A stretch of 64,000 nt of DNA from Cellulomonas sp. (GCF_015234515.1 NZ_JADGMY010000025.1:1-64000), one strand, 5' to 3'. Shown: positions 34,074 through 44,398, counted from the first letter of the stretch. Program-made: numbers and translations. Notes: generated by a model from the letters alone, not told the origin.

Positions 34074-35018
34074 TCAGACCGCTGCGTCCAGACGCGCCCG
34101 GACCTCGTCGGGCAGGGTCAGGTCCCGTGCGGCCATGGCCTCGGCCAGCTGGTCGAGGGAGCTCACGCCCAGGATCGGGCTGATGCCCTGCGCCATGAGC
34201 CAGGCGAGCACCACCTGGTTGCGCGTCGCCCGGAGCTCGTCGGCGACCTGCGCGAGAACCGCCAGCCGCCGGTGCGTGCCGGGGTGGTCGTAGCCCTCCG
34301 ACAGCGGGCGGTCGTCGCGCACGTACGCCCCGGTGAGCAGCGGCGAGTACGCCCATACGTCGAGGCCCTCCGTGCGCGCGTGGTCCAGCTGGTCGCGCTC
34401 GGCGTGCACGTGCCCGCCCTCCGGAAGGGTGATCCCCGGTCGCGGCCAGACGTACGAGTACCGCAGCTGCACCGCCGACCACGGCTCGACGCCGCGCTCG
34501 CGGGCGATCGCGCGGGCCTGCTCCACCCGCCACGCCGCGTGGTTGGAGGCGCCCAGCCGGCCGACCCGGCCCGCGGCGACCAGCGCGCCGAACGCCTCGA
34601 CCGTCTCGGTGAGCGGGACGTCACGGTCCTCCGCGTGCGCCCACAGCAGGTCCACCGCGTCCAGGCCCAGCCGGTCGAGGGACGCCGCGAAGCCCCGCGC
34701 GATCGCGTCGGCGGACAGGCCCTCGGAGGACGACGGCCACTCGTGCGGCACCAGCGGCTGGTGGCGGACCTTCGTCGCGAGCTGCACGCGGTCCCGGACG
34801 CCGGGGCGTGCCGCGAACCACCGGCCGAGGACGCGCTCGCTCTGCCCGCCGACACCCGAGGGGTCGGCCCAGAAGGAGTAGCAGTTGGCGGTGTCGATCC
34901 ACCGGCCGCCGAGGTCGACGAACGCGTCGAGCAGGGTGGCCGAGAGCGCCTCGTCGGCGCGGGTGCCGAAGTACATGGCCCCGAGGACGGGCTCGGGGGT
35001 CCGCTGCGTGGTGTCCAT
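34074..35018 (-). CDS. Aldo/keto reductase
   Basis: A 314-residue AKR barrel. The catalytic set is visible: Asp and Tyr in RWIDTANCYSFW, Lys in LATKVRHQP, and His in DLLWAHAEDRDVP. The NADP-binding end has ISPILGVSSLDQLAEAM. It reduces aldehydes or ketones with NADPH; substrate unknown. The ATG at 35018 lies seven bases after CACGCT. It is divergent from the alcohol dehydrogenase at 35152 and co-directional with the MerR gene. Confidence 0.85.
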   Translation of the reverse strand: MDTTQRTPEPVLGAMYFGTRADEALSATLLDAFVDLGGRWIDTANCYSFWADPSGVGGQSERVLGRWFAARPGVRDRVQLATKVRHQPLVPHEWPSSSEGLSADAIARGFAASLDRLGLDAVDLLWAHAEDRDVPLTETVEAFGALVAAGRVGRLGASNHAAWRVEQARAIARERGVEPWSAVQLRYSYVWPRPGITLPEGGHVHAERDQLDHARTEGLDVWAYSPLLTGAYVRDDRPLSEGYDHPGTHRRLAVLAQVADELRATRNQVVLAWLMAQGISPILGVSSLDQLAEAMAARDLTLPDEVRARLDAAV

Positions 35019-35151
35019 GACGACGAGCGTGCAACCTGGAGCGCGCTCGAGGTCAAGGCGTGCCTGGTGACGAGGTTCGCCACGGCTGTCCGGGAAGCGG
35101 CGACGGGCGCACCGGCGCACAGTGGAGGTCCGGACCGAGGAGGAGAACCCC

Positions 35152-36174
35152 ATGCGCGGCGTGATCATGTACGGCCCCGGTGACGTCCGGGTCGAGGACC
35201 GCGAGGACCCGACGATCGTCGAGCCGACCGACGCCGTCATCCGCATCACCGCGACGTGCATCTGCGGGTCGGACCTGTGGCCGTACCGCGGTGCGGACCG
35301 GGTCGACCGCGCGAAGATGGGGCACGAGTACGTCGGCGTCGTCGAGGAGGTCGGCTCCGCGGTCAGGACCGTGAAGCCGGGCGACTTCGTCGTCGGGTCG
35401 TTCGTCATCTCCGACGGCACGTGCGAGATCTGCCGCGCCGGCTTCCCGTCGAGCTGCGTGCACCGCGTCTTCGTCGACGGTGCGATCGGCACCCAGGCCG
35501 AGAAGGCCCGCATCCCGTTCGCCGACGGCACGCTCGTCGCGACGCCGGGGCAGCCCGACGCCGACCTGGTCCCGCACCTGCTCGCGGCCTCCGACGTCCT
35601 GGGAACCGGGTGGTACGCCGCCGTCGCCGCGAACGCTGGGCCTGGCAGGACCGTCGCGGTCGTCGGGGACGGCGCGGTCGGGCTCATGGGCGTGCTCGCG
35701 GCCAGGCAGCTGGGTGCCGAGCGGGTCATCGCGATGTCGCGGCACGCCGACCGCCAGGAGCTCGCGCGTCACTTCGGCGCGACCGACGTCGTCGAGGAGC
35801 GGGGTGACGCGGGCGTCGCGCGCATCAAGGAGCTGACCGGCGGACTCGGCGCGCACTCGGTCATCGAGGCGGTCGGCAGCCAGGAGTCCATGACGCAGGC
35901 CATCGGCGCGGCCCGGCCCGGCGGCAACCTCGGCTTCGTCGGCGTCAGCCACGACGTCCAGCTGCCCGGCCAGCTGCTGTTCTTCTCCCAGGTCCAGATC
36001 CTCGGCGGCCCGGCACCCGTGCGCCGCTTCCTGCCCGACCTCATCCAGCTCATCTGGGACCGCGCCATCGACCCGGGCCGGGTCTTCGACCTCACGCTGC
36101 CGCTCGAGCAGGCCGCCGAGGGGTATCGGGCCATGGACGAGCGCCGCGCCACCAAGGTGCTCCTCACCGTCTGA
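35152..36174 (+). CDS. Zinc-dependent alcohol dehydrogenase (MDR family)
   Basis: The protein has 340 residues of the medium-chain type. The catalytic zinc ligands are Cys in CICGSDLWPYR and the His-Glu of MGHEYVG. The structural-zinc lobe is reduced to CEICRAGFPSSC. The cofactor loop is VAVVGDGAVGLMGV. AGGAGGAG precedes the ATG, one of the strongest ribosome sites here. It oxidises or reduces an alcohol/aldehyde pair with NAD(P). The cupin follows 39 bases later, so they probably form an operon. Confidence 0.87.
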   Translation: MRGVIMYGPGDVRVEDREDPTIVEPTDAVIRITATCICGSDLWPYRGADRVDRAKMGHEYVGVVEEVGSAVRTVKPGDFVVGSFVISDGTCEICRAGFPSSCVHRVFVDGAIGTQAEKARIPFADGTLVATPGQPDADLVPHLLAASDVLGTGWYAAVAANAGPGRTVAVVGDGAVGLMGVLAARQLGAERVIAMSRHADRQELARHFGATDVVEERGDAGVARIKELTGGLGAHSVIEAVGSQESMTQAIGAARPGGNLGFVGVSHDVQLPGQLLFFSQVQILGGPAPVRRFLPDLIQLIWDRAIDPGRVFDLTLPLEQAAEGYRAMDERRATKVLLTV

Positions 36175-36213
36175 GCGGCGCCAGGCAACCCCGACCCACG
36201 GAGGACGACCACC

Positions 36214-36609
36214 ATGAAGCTCACGCGAAGCGGCGGCCGGACCGCCGCCGGCCCCGAGGACTGGTTCACCGGCACCGTCCACATCGACGGCGTCCGCACC
36301 CCCGACGAGCAGTCCGCCGTCGGCTGCGCCCACGTCCGGTTCGCCCCCGGCGCGCGCACCGCCTGGCACCGCCACCCCCGGGGCCAGACCCTCTACGTCA
36401 CCGACGGCATCGGCTACGTCGCCGTGCGCGGCGGCGAGGTCCAGGAGATCCGGCCCGGCGACGTCGTGTACGTCGAGCCGGGCGAGGAGCACTGGCACGG
36501 CGCCACGCCCGAGCGGTTCATGGCGCACCTCGCGATCCAGGAGGCCGACGAGAACGGCGAGGTCGTGACGTGGCTCGAGCACGTCACCGACGAGGACTAC
36601 CGCCGCTGA
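36214..36609 (+). CDS. Cupin-domain protein
   Basis: A 131-residue single cupin. Motif 1 is GARTAWHRHPRGQTLYV with the two metal-type histidines and the Glu replaced by Gln. Motif 2 is GDVVYVEPGEEHWHGA. This type includes small quercetinase-like or carboxymuconolactone-decarboxylase-associated cupins. GGAGGA precedes the ATG. Its position behind the alcohol dehydrogenase suggests a small detoxification or isomerase role (inference). Confidence 0.8.
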   Translation: MKLTRSGGRTAAGPEDWFTGTVHIDGVRTPDEQSAVGCAHVRFAPGARTAWHRHPRGQTLYVTDGIGYVAVRGGEVQEIRPGDVVYVEPGEEHWHGATPERFMAHLAIQEADENGEVVTWLEHVTDEDYRR

Positions 36610-36684
36610 CGCGCCGGCGCGCGACCGCCACCACCGCGGCGTCCCGAGCGCGCGGGGCCGGAAGCCGCGCGCCCGGGCACCCGG

Positions 36685-38310
36685 TCACGATCCCGTGATG
36701 GCGGTGATGATCCCCTGCTGAGTCACCGTCGCGGACTGCCGGTCGAACAGCCCGAACCCGTACCCGCCGTTGTAGCCGTTGTCCCAGTAGGCGGTGGCCG
36801 CGCCGTACGTCTTGGCGAGGGTGACCAGGGTGCGGGCGTAGTCGGCGCGGTACCGGTTGTTGGTCGGGTCGGCGCTCGTCTTGTCGATCGACCCGTACTC
36901 ACCGATGAACACGGGATAGCCCTTCACGACGAACGCGTCGTAGACCTTCTTCAGCTGGTTCTCCATGTGGACCTGGTCGCCCCACGTCGCGCTGCGCGAC
37001 GGGTCGGTCACGTCCGGGCCCCACTGGGTGGTCGCCCCGCTCTCGGTACCGGCGAAGTCCCACGGGTCGTAGTAGTGGACGGAGATCATGATCCGCCTGT
37101 CGGCGGTGGGGATCGCCGACGACCGGTACTGGTCGGTCGGGATCGTGAAGCCGTAGCTGCCCGTGGTGTAGTCGATGTTGGTGTTCCAGCCCGGGACGAG
37201 CAGCCACCGCGAGGCGTTGGTGCCGCCGGTGCGGCGCACCGTGTCGACGAAGACCTGGTTGTACGCGTTGATGTTGGAGTAGCACGGCTGCGTCGGGTTG
37301 CCGTACTGCCCGTCGAAGTTCTCGTTCATCGACTCCAGGACCAGCCGGCCGCCGTAATCCTTGAACGTCGAGGCCACCTGCTGCCAGACCTTCTGGTACT
37401 TGGCCCGGATCTGCTCCTGGCCCGACGCGTCGCAGATCAGCCACGCACCGCTGACGCTCTTGAAGCCGTCGCCGTGCATGTTGATCACGACGTACAACCC
37501 GCGGTCGTACGCGAGGTCGACGACCTGCTGGATCCGGCTGAGCCACGCGCGGTCGACGGTGTGGTCCGGGGCCGCGCCGATCTTGCCGAGGTAGGAGACG
37601 GGGATGCGGACCGTGTCGAACCCGGAGGCCTTGACCCGGTCGAGCAGGGCGCCCGTGATCACCGGGTTGCCCCACGCGGTCTCGCTGGGCACCCCGTCGA
37701 TGCTGGCCTCCAGCTGGTTGCCCAGGTTCCAGCCCTGGCCCATCTCGGCGACGAGTCGGGTCGGGTCGGCCGTGACGGAGCCGGTGGACGGCGTGGGGGT
37801 CGGGGTGGTGGTCGGGCTCGTCGTCGGGCGGGGCGACTGCGTCGCGGTCGCGGACGGCGACGTCGACGGCGATGCGGTCGGTGGGGCGGTCGGCGTGGCC
37901 GCCGCGCCGGTGCACGCGACGCCGTTGAGCGTGAACGCGGTCGGCACGGGGTTGGCGCCGGCGAACGTGCCGTTGAAGCCGAACGACGCGGTGCCGTTGG
38001 TCGCCACGGTCCCGTTGTACGCGGCGTTGCGCACGGACACGGCCGCCCCGGTCTGGGCGACGGTGCCGTTCCACAGCTGGTTGACGGTCTGCCCCGCCCC
38101 GAACGAGAAGCGCAGGTCCCACGAGGTGAGCGGGTCACCCAGGTTGGTCACCTGCACGGCGGCGTTGAACCCGCCCGGCCACTGGCTGGCCACGGTGTAG
38201 TCGACGCGGCACGCGGCGGCGGCGTTCGCCGGGGCGGTCACCGCGACCGAGCCGGCGGCGGCGACGAGTGCGGCCGCGGTTGCGGTCAGCGCCTTGCGAA
38301 GTGCGTGCAC
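36685..38310 (-). CDS. Secreted GH5 endoglucanase with N-terminal CBM2
   Basis: A 541-residue secreted enzyme. The signal peptide covers about residues 1-31. A CBM2 follows (CRVDYTVASQWPGGFNAAVQ to GVACTG), then a Pro/Thr/Ser linker, then a GH5 barrel from about residue 185. The general acid is the Glu of ESMNENFDG, and the nucleophile is the Glu of FIGEYGS; INMHGDG and SVHYYDPWDF are also typical. It hydrolyses internal beta-1,4-glucosidic bonds, with the CBM holding it on cellulose. The start codon is GTG with GAGAGGGA upstream. A LacI-like site lies 70 bases upstream. Confidence 0.92.
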   Translation of the reverse strand: MHALRKALTATAAALVAAAGSVAVTAPANAAAACRVDYTVASQWPGGFNAAVQVTNLGDPLTSWDLRFSFGAGQTVNQLWNGTVAQTGAAVSVRNAAYNGTVATNGTASFGFNGTFAGANPVPTAFTLNGVACTGAAATPTAPPTASPSTSPSATATQSPRPTTSPTTTPTPTPSTGSVTADPTRLVAEMGQGWNLGNQLEASIDGVPSETAWGNPVITGALLDRVKASGFDTVRIPVSYLGKIGAAPDHTVDRAWLSRIQQVVDLAYDRGLYVVINMHGDGFKSVSGAWLICDASGQEQIRAKYQKVWQQVASTFKDYGGRLVLESMNENFDGQYGNPTQPCYSNINAYNQVFVDTVRRTGGTNASRWLLVPGWNTNIDYTTGSYGFTIPTDQYRSSAIPTADRRIMISVHYYDPWDFAGTESGATTQWGPDVTDPSRSATWGDQVHMENQLKKVYDAFVVKGYPVFIGEYGSIDKTSADPTNNRYRADYARTLVTLAKTYGAATAYWDNGYNGGYGFGLFDRQSATVTQQGIITAITGS

Positions 38311-38380
38311 GGGGATCCCTCTCGACAGGTGCGGGTCAGCGTGACCAGCCCACCAGCGCGGACGCCTCCGTGCAGTCGTC

Positions 38381-38390
38381 GAAGCGTTTC
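38381..38390. promoter_or_regulatory. Candidate LacI-like operator upstream of the GH5 gene
   Basis: GAAGCGTTTC matches GAANCGNTTC exactly. It lies 70 bases before the GTG, the same distance as at the first LPMO gene. Confidence 0.5.
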
Positions 38391-38435
38391 ACCGCCCGCG
38401 GTGCCCGCCTGGCACCCGCGCTGCCCGCCGAGCGG

Positions 38436-39467
38436 CTATGCGTCCGCGCGCCAGGCCTCGAACAGACGCAGCTTCGCGAACAGGTCCTCGAGGACGAGCC
38501 GCACGTCGACGTGGGTCCACACCCGCATCTGCGGGGCGCCGGGACGCTCGACGTACCGACCGTCGTCCGTCAGCCCTGGCTTGGGGCGCGTGACGAACCG
38601 GCAGGACGACGCGTCCCCGGTCCAGTAGGTCTGCAGCGCGGTGAGCACCACCAGGCAGGAGTCGCCCAGCACGTACGCCTCGCTGGGCGGGCGCGACGGC
38701 TGCGCGTGCCGCCGCATCTCGGCGCGGAGCTCGTCGTCGAGGTGGCGGCCCAGGGGTCCGGCCGCCCGCACGCGCGTGCGCGACTCCGCGTCGGACAGCA
38801 CGCACGTCGCGTACGTGCTGCGGGGGATCTGCCAGAGGTCCAGGCCGGGCGCGTCGAACACCACCTGCGCGGCGCGGACGTCGATCGACAGGTTGTACTC
38901 CTCGTCGACCGACCGGGGTGCGTCGAGCCACGGCACGGGCTCGTGCTCGAACCCGCCGATCCACACGACCACGAACCGGCCCGCGATCTCGGGGTGCGCC
39001 AGGTACGCCGACGCCAGGTCGGTCAGCCCGCCGCCCGCGACGTAGAACAGCGGGCGCGGGTCGTCGCGCATCGCCTCGGCGACGATCCGCTCGGTAGCGG
39101 CCGACCGCTGCGGCGTGCGCAGGTCCGTCAGGGTCTCCTCCGAGCCGGTGACCAGGACGTCGGTCGACGTCAGGCCCATACGCGCGAACACGTCCTCGAC
39201 GACACGGGCGCCGTCGGCCGCGCTCGTCTCCGACCGGCCGTCGTGGTCGTGACGCAGGCGCGACGACACGACCAACGAGATCTCCACCGAAGGCGACAGC
39301 ACGTGGTGGACCAGCTGGAACAGGTCGTCCGGGTCGCCGGCGAAGTCGTTGTCGAGGATCACGCGCGCCGACGCCGGCGCGGGCGGGGCGTCCGCGAGCC
39401 ACGGGTGCTCACCCAGGCGCCACAGCGGGCCGACAGGAACAGCGGGGACGGGCGGGACGGTCGCCAT
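38436..39467 (-). CDS. Nucleoside hydrolase-like protein
   Basis: A 343-residue protein starting its fold with VILDNDFAGDPDDLFQLVHH. This corresponds to the DxDxxxDD calcium site of inosine-uridine nucleoside hydrolases. Later conserved pieces are YVAGGGLTDLASAYLAHPEI and VVWIGGFEH. The C-terminal His region is less clear, so the substrate is uncertain. The ATG at 39467 follows TACGCT (plus-strand 39474-39479) by six bases, implying a leaderless transcript. Confidence 0.78.
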   Translation of the reverse strand: MATVPPVPAVPVGPLWRLGEHPWLADAPPAPASARVILDNDFAGDPDDLFQLVHHVLSPSVEISLVVSSRLRHDHDGRSETSAADGARVVEDVFARMGLTSTDVLVTGSEETLTDLRTPQRSAATERIVAEAMRDDPRPLFYVAGGGLTDLASAYLAHPEIAGRFVVVWIGGFEHEPVPWLDAPRSVDEEYNLSIDVRAAQVVFDAPGLDLWQIPRSTYATCVLSDAESRTRVRAAGPLGRHLDDELRAEMRRHAQPSRPPSEAYVLGDSCLVVLTALQTYWTGDASSCRFVTRPKPGLTDDGRYVERPGAPQMRVWTHVDVRLVLEDLFAKLRLFEAWRADA

Positions 39468-39583
39468 GTCACGAGCGTAGGCACGGCCGGGGCGCGTGCG
39501 GCCGGGCCTGTCGGGGCGTGTCGGGTGGGTCGTCGCCGCATGCCGCCTTTGCCCCCAGCGCTCCGCAGCGGTGGGATGGGCGG

Positions 39584-40123
39584 GTGGACGCGGTGGCGCG
39601 GGTGGAGTGGGCGCAGGTCGGGGCCGGTGGCCACGTCGCCTGGCGCACCAGCGCCTGGTGGGAGCGGCTCGTCGCGGCGCGCGAGCACCGCGCCCCGCAG
39701 CGGCTCGTCCACGCGGTGCTCGAGGTCGCCGTCGACGGCGCCGTGCAGAGCATCGACATGGCCCCGACGTGGGGGAGGTCGGCCGGGGCGCGACGCGTCG
39801 TCCTGTCCGGCCCGGTCGGGTCACGGCTGCTGGGGCGGTGCCCCCTGTTCCGGTACGAGCTGCGCGTGGTCGACGCGCCCGCCCCGCCCAGCCACGTCCT
39901 CCCCGTGGGCGACGAGCTCCCGCTGCCCGCCGACGTGCTCGACGACCTGGTGCTCGTGCCGCCGCTCACGTGGGGCCGCGACGAGGCGCGCGTCGGCGAG
40001 ATGTGGACGTCGAACTCGGTGGTGTCATGGCTGCTGGAGCGGCACGGTGTGACGACGGTGGGACCGCCGCCGGGTCACCGTGCGCCGGGCTGGGACGCCG
40101 GGCGGCGCGTCGCGCGGCGATGA
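39584..40123 (+). CDS. Conserved-type hypothetical protein
   Basis: A soluble protein of about 179 residues with no membrane segment. Regular features are HVAWRTSAWWERLVAAREHR, RLVHAVLEVAVDGAVQSIDM and a Cys/Trp-containing C-terminal part, WGRDEARVGEMWTSNSVVSW. The alternating strands suggest a compact enzyme-like fold, but I cannot name a family with confidence. The start is uncertain: GTG 39584 and GTG 39593 are both in frame, with only a G-rich stretch upstream. Confidence 0.6.
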   Translation: MDAVARVEWAQVGAGGHVAWRTSAWWERLVAAREHRAPQRLVHAVLEVAVDGAVQSIDMAPTWGRSAGARRVVLSGPVGSRLLGRCPLFRYELRVVDAPAPPSHVLPVGDELPLPADVLDDLVLVPPLTWGRDEARVGEMWTSNSVVSWLLERHGVTTVGPPPGHRAPGWDAGRRVARR

Positions 40124-40617
40124 CGGCTCAGCCGTACCGAGGCGACGAGACAGCCGGCGAGGCCAGGTTCTGCACGGCGCCCCCCGACGGCTGGACCCCG
40201 ACGACCCCCGCCTGCTGCGCTACGACGGGGCCCAGCACCTCTCCGCAGCCGCCGCGCCCCCTTGGCACCGGGCGTCGACGGTGATCGACATGTCCGAGCC
40301 GGAGGAGATGCGGGTGATCGACTGGCCCGGTCCCGCCTGACGCCGGGGCGACGCCACCACGCGCCGCCCGCGCGGTCAGTCGTCGGGAGTGCTCAGGTGG
40401 AGCTGGACCGCCGGGGCCGTGCGTGCCACGAGTGCGTCGAGGTCCAGGTGGAGCAGGTGCGGGACGTGGCCCACATGACGGGCGAAGGCGACCCCGAGCA
40501 GGTGACTCACGTGATGAGCAGAAGATGGGTGCGAGGGACTTCGGACGCTTGCGGGGAGCACGTCCGAACGTTCGACTGGTGGCCTCCCGTCGGTGGGGGC
40601 CTGGGAAGGGAAGCTCG
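40124..40617. other. Gene-poor stretch with possible remnants
   Basis: No well-supported gene lies here. A plus-strand frame ending at 40340 contains LDPDDPRLLRYDGAQHLSAA and [18 protein letters not shown] with protein-like composition but no good start. A minus-strand frame at 40376-40510 encodes 44 residues ([20 protein letters not shown] and on). Both could be remnants. CGAACGTTCG at 40565-40574 is a perfect palindrome about 45 bases before the ABC gene and may be an operator. Confidence 0.4.
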
Positions 40618-41517
40618 ATGAGCGTGCCGGTGATCGAGGTCGCAGGACTGGTCAAGTCGTTCGGCAGGTTCCGGGCCCTCGACGGGCTGGACCTGGAGGT
40701 CGCGCGCGGCGAGGTGCACGGGTTCCTCGGGCCGAACGGCGCGGGCAAGTCGACGACGATCCGGGTGCTGCTGGGCCTGCTGCGCGCCGACGCGGGGACT
40801 GTGCGGCTGCTGGGCGGCGACCCGTGGGCCGACGTCGTCGACCTGCACCGCCGCCTCGCGTACGTCCCGGGTGACGTGTCGCTGTGGCCGACGATGACGG
40901 GCGGTGAGGCGATCGACCTGCTCGGCTCTCTGCGCGGCGGGATCGACGAGCGGCGCCGCGCCGAGCTGATCGAGCGGTTCGAGCTGGACCCGACCAAGCG
41001 GGGGCGGCAGTACTCGAAGGGCAACCGGCAGAAGGTCGCGATCGTCGCCGCGCTCGCGTCGGACGTCGAGCTGCTGGTCCTCGACGAGCCCACGTCCGGC
41101 CTCGACCCGCTGATGGAGAGCGTCTTCCAGGGGGTCGTCGGCGAGGCGACGGCCCGCGGCACGACGGTGCTGCTGTCGTCGCACATCCTCGCGGAGGTCG
41201 AGAACCTCGCGGACCGCCTCAGCATCATTCGCGACGGCCGGATCGTGCAGTCCGGCACCCTCGCCGACCTGCGCGGGCAGACCCGCACCACGGTCCACGC
41301 GGTGCTCGAGCGCGTCCCCGACGACCTGTCGCTGTTCCACGACGTGCACGTCGACGGCGGGCGGTTCGCCGCGAGCGTCGACTCGGCCCGCATCGGGGAG
41401 GCGATGAGCGTGCTCACGCCCGCGGGGATCACGGCGCTGACAGTCGAGCCGCCGTCGCTGGAGTCGATGTTCCTGCGCCTGTACGGCGACGAGCCGACCC
41501 CGACGGGGGACCGGTGA
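40618..41517 (+). CDS. ABC exporter, ATP-binding subunit
   Basis: A 299-residue ATPase. Walker A is [10 protein letters not shown], Walker B is [10 protein letters not shown], and the switch His is in [11 protein letters not shown]. The signature loop reads [10 protein letters not shown] instead of LSGGQ, which is usual in the drug/antibiotic exporter branch. A C-terminal extension of about 80 residues follows. GGAAGGGAAG precedes the ATG. It forms an exporter with the next gene, whose start overlaps its stop as GTGA. Confidence 0.88.
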   Translation: MSVPVIEVAGLVKSFGRFRALDGLDLEVARGEVHGFLGPNGAGKSTTIRVLLGLLRADAGTVRLLGGDPWADVVDLHRRLAYVPGDVSLWPTMTGGEAIDLLGSLRGGIDERRRAELIERFELDPTKRGRQYSKGNRQKVAIVAALASDVELLVLDEPTSGLDPLMESVFQGVVGEATARGTTVLLSSHILAEVENLADRLSIIRDGRIVQSGTLADLRGQTRTTVHAVLERVPDDLSLFHDVHVDGGRFAASVDSARIGEAMSVLTPAGITALTVEPPSLESMFLRLYGDEPTPTGDR

Positions 41518-43130
41518 GCACCGCGGTGGCGCCGCGCCGCTCGTCACCGGTCGTCGGGGTGCGCCCGCTGCTGCGGGTCTCGCTCGCGCACGACGGGCGC
41601 CTGCTCGCCCCGTGGGTGCTGATCGCAACGGCCCTGTCCGCGACGTCGGTGATCTTCTTCCCCATCGTGTTCCGCAGCGACCAGGCCCGGGCGGCGCTCT
41701 CCGCCACGGTCGGCGCGAACCCGGCCCTCGGCCTGATCTTCGGACCTGCGAACGACCTCATGACGGCCGACGGGTTCAACGCGTGGCGCACGCTCGCGCT
41801 GGGCGGGTTCCTCGCCGCGCTCGGCGCGATCTTCGCCGTCACCCGCGCGACGCGCGCGCAGGAGGACTCCGGGCAGGCCGAGCTGCTCGCGTCGGGGGTC
41901 ATGGGCCGGTCCGCCCGCCTGCTGACGGGCCTGCTGGTGGCGTTCATCGGCTCCCTGGCGCTCGGGGTCGTCACCGGGGTCGTCACCGCGCTGTGCGGTG
42001 GGGACTGGGGCTCCTCGATGCTGCTGGCCGCGACGTTCACCGCGACGGGGTGGATGTTCGCCGCCGTCGCCGCCATGACCGCCCAGCTCGGGTCCGACGC
42101 GCGGTCCGCCAGTTCCATGGCCGTCGGGACGCTGGGCACGCTGTTCCTGCTGACGGGGTTCTGCTATTCGGTCGAGGCTCCGTCATGGACGATCTGGGCG
42201 AACCCGATCGGCTGGATGCACGAGACCCGGCCGGCGGCGGGCGACGACTGGCGACCGCTGCTGCTCGCGGTCGCGTTCACCGTGGTCGTGTCGGCTGTCG
42301 CGTTCGTCCTGCAGGCCCGCCGCGACTTCGGGCAGGGGATCGTCGCGACGCGGCCCGGGCCCGCCCGCGGCACGACCCGCTCGACGCTGCGGCTGGCGCT
42401 GCGGATCAACCATGGCGCTTTCGTGACGTGGGCCGTCGCGTTCGTCGCGATCGGGGTCGTGTTCGGGTACTTCACGACATCGGTCAGCGACCTCTTCGGC
42501 ACCGACTCCGCGATCACGGGGGTGCTCGCCTCCGGTGCGACTACGACCGCCGAGATCGGCGCCGCGTTCATCCGCACGATCCTCGCGCTGGTCGGCATCA
42601 TCGCGTGCGTCCCCGGGGTGCAGGTCATGCTCAAGGTCCGCTCCGAGGAGCTCGGCGACCGCGTCGAGCCCCTCCTTGCCGGCGCCGTCGCCCGGCCCCG
42701 CTACTACGGGAGCAACGTACTGGTCGCGCTCGGCTTCCCGGCCGTCCTCGTGCTGGTCGCCGGCACGCTGGTCGCCGCACGGGCCGGGGACGCGGGACTC
42801 GGGATGGGCTTTGGGGACGTCCTCCTGCAGGCCGTCGCGACGATCCCCGCGGTGTGGACGGTCGTGGCGCTGTCCGTGGCGGTCGTCGGCGCCCGGCCCG
42901 TCGCCGCCCTCGCCGCGTGGGCCGGGGTCCTCGCGTCCTTCGTCCTCACGCTGCTGGGCCCCACGTTCGGCCTCGACGACTGGGTGCTGGGGATCGCGCC
43001 GTTCTGGCACGTCCCCGACGTCGGCGTCGGCGACCCGGACTGGACGGGCCTGGGGTGGATCAGCCTGGTCACGCTCGGGTTCCTGCTCGTGGGGTTCGCC
43101 GGGTTCCGGCGCCGCGACCTCGCGCGTTGA
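41514..43130 (+). CDS. ABC exporter, permease subunit
   Basis: A 538-residue membrane protein with about twelve hydrophobic segments, apparently two similar halves of six. The C-terminal half has [20 protein letters not shown] and [20 protein letters not shown], a pattern of the actinobacterial polyketide/tetronasin-type exporters. It should pair with the ATPase just upstream as a drug or lipid exporter. No regulator gene is attached; a palindrome upstream of the ATPase is the only visible control site. Confidence 0.85.
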   Translation: MSTAVAPRRSSPVVGVRPLLRVSLAHDGRLLAPWVLIATALSATSVIFFPIVFRSDQARAALSATVGANPALGLIFGPANDLMTADGFNAWRTLALGGFLAALGAIFAVTRATRAQEDSGQAELLASGVMGRSARLLTGLLVAFIGSLALGVVTGVVTALCGGDWGSSMLLAATFTATGWMFAAVAAMTAQLGSDARSASSMAVGTLGTLFLLTGFCYSVEAPSWTIWANPIGWMHETRPAAGDDWRPLLLAVAFTVVVSAVAFVLQARRDFGQGIVATRPGPARGTTRSTLRLALRINHGAFVTWAVAFVAIGVVFGYFTTSVSDLFGTDSAITGVLASGATTTAEIGAAFIRTILALVGIIACVPGVQVMLKVRSEELGDRVEPLLAGAVARPRYYGSNVLVALGFPAVLVLVAGTLVAARAGDAGLGMGFGDVLLQAVATIPAVWTVVALSVAVVGARPVAALAAWAGVLASFVLTLLGPTFGLDDWVLGIAPFWHVPDVGVGDPDWTGLGWISLVTLGFLLVGFAGFRRRDLAR

Positions 43131-43215
43131 CGGCGCCCGGGCCTGGCCCGGCGTCGCAGGGTCCACGCGGACGAGCAGGGTTGTCGCGGTCCGGCCGCGA
43201 GCGTACGTTCGCCGG

Positions 43216-43818
43216 ATGGGGGACGTGGCCGTCGACGGCTACCGGATCGCACCGCTCGGCGCGGACAGCTGGGACGCGTTCGCCGCGCTCGCGGAGCGCC
43301 ACAACGGCGTCTGGGGCGGGTGCTGGTGCACGTACTTCCACCTGTACCCCGACCCGGTGGAGGAACGGCGGGCGCTGGGGCACCGTGAGTTCAAGCGGCA
43401 GCTCGTCCTCGCCGGGCGGGCGCACGCCGCGCTCGTCATGGACGGCGACCGGGCGCTGGCGTGGGCGCAGTACGGCACGGTCGACGAGGTCGCGAACATC
43501 CACCACCGCAAGGAGTGGGAGCGCGGGCTGCAGCAGCGCCCCGACTTCCGGATCACCTGCCTGTTCGTCGACCGTGACCACCGGCGCCACGGCATGGCGT
43601 CGGTGGCGGTGCGCGGTGCGCTGGGGCTGATCGCGGAGGCCGGCGGCGGGCTCGTCGAGGCGTACCCGCACGATCTCCCGCCGGGCAAGCGGACGTCGTC
43701 GTCGTTCCTCTACAACGCGACGCGGACGATGTACGAGCAGCTGGGATTCGCCTACCAGCGGCCGAAGGGCAAGGGGAACTGCGTGATGACGCTGACGGTG
43801 CCCGCCGCCGAGGCGTGA
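43216..43818 (+). CDS. GNAT-family acetyltransferase
   Basis: A 200-residue protein with the acetyl-CoA loop in CLFVDRDHRRHGMASVAVRG. The N-terminal part WGGCWCTYFHLYPDPVEERR is typical of a small actinobacterial branch of unknown substrate. The ATG at 43216 lies six bases after TACGTT (43204-43209). A TTGTCG box 17 bases further upstream makes this the clearest complete promoter in the set; the transcript should be leaderless. Confidence 0.8.
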   Translation: MGDVAVDGYRIAPLGADSWDAFAALAERHNGVWGGCWCTYFHLYPDPVEERRALGHREFKRQLVLAGRAHAALVMDGDRALAWAQYGTVDEVANIHHRKEWERGLQQRPDFRITCLFVDRDHRRHGMASVAVRGALGLIAEAGGGLVEAYPHDLPPGKRTSSSFLYNATRTMYEQLGFAYQRPKGKGNCVMTLTVPAAEA

Positions 43819-43872
43819 CCGCTCAGAGCGGACGGGCACCCGCTGTCGGCGCGGTGGGTGTTGACTCTGGCG

Positions 43873-44385
43873 ATGGACTTCCGCCCCATGCCCGAGCGCC
43901 TCGAGACCGAGCGGTTCGTGCTGACACCGGAGGAGCCGTCGGACGTCCCGTGGCTGGCGGAGCTGTTCACGGCACGTGGAGGGGGCGTGGTGACCCACGA
44001 CCAGGCGTGGCAGCGCATGGCGGCGATGCACGAGCTGACGCGTCGGCACGGGATCGGCGTGTACGTCCTGCGGCCGCGCGACGGGTCGCCGCCCGTCGGG
44101 TACGTCGGGCTGGTCGTCGGTCGTGGCACCGTCGAGGAGCCGGAGCTCGCCTACGAGCTGCTGCCGGCCGCGCACGGCCACGGCTACGCGACGGAGGCCG
44201 CGCGCGTCGTGCTCGACGCGGTCCTCGCGACGGGCCGGGAACGTGTCTGGGCGACGGTGCGTGAGTCGAACGCGGCGTCGCTGCGGGTCCTCGACAAGCT
44301 CGGCGGCTTCGTGGTGCGCCGGGTCACGACCGGCGAGCACGGGCGGGTGCTCTGGCACGCGCGCGAGCAGGACGCGCCGGGTTGA
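43873..44385 (+). CDS. RimJ/RimL-type GNAT acetyltransferase
   Basis: The product has 170 residues. The start LETERFVLTPEEPSDVPWLA and the acetyl-CoA region YELLPAAHGHGYATEAARVV are typical of the RimJ/RimL group. ATVRESNAASLRVLDKLGG follows. These enzymes acetylate protein N-termini or small amines. The ATG at 43873 is chosen; ATG 43888 is possible. It lies 54 bases after the other acetyltransferase. Confidence 0.8.
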   Translation: MDFRPMPERLETERFVLTPEEPSDVPWLAELFTARGGGVVTHDQAWQRMAAMHELTRRHGIGVYVLRPRDGSPPVGYVGLVVGRGTVEEPELAYELLPAAHGHGYATEAARVVLDAVLATGRERVWATVRESNAASLRVLDKLGGFVVRRVTTGEHGRVLWHAREQDAPG

Positions 44386-44398
44386 CGGACGCGCGCCG

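Noticed and set aside
40376..40510. Minus-strand 44-residue frame upstream of the ABC genes.
   Set aside because: Too short, without a ribosome site or recognisable motif; mentioned only in the gene-poor stretch entry.
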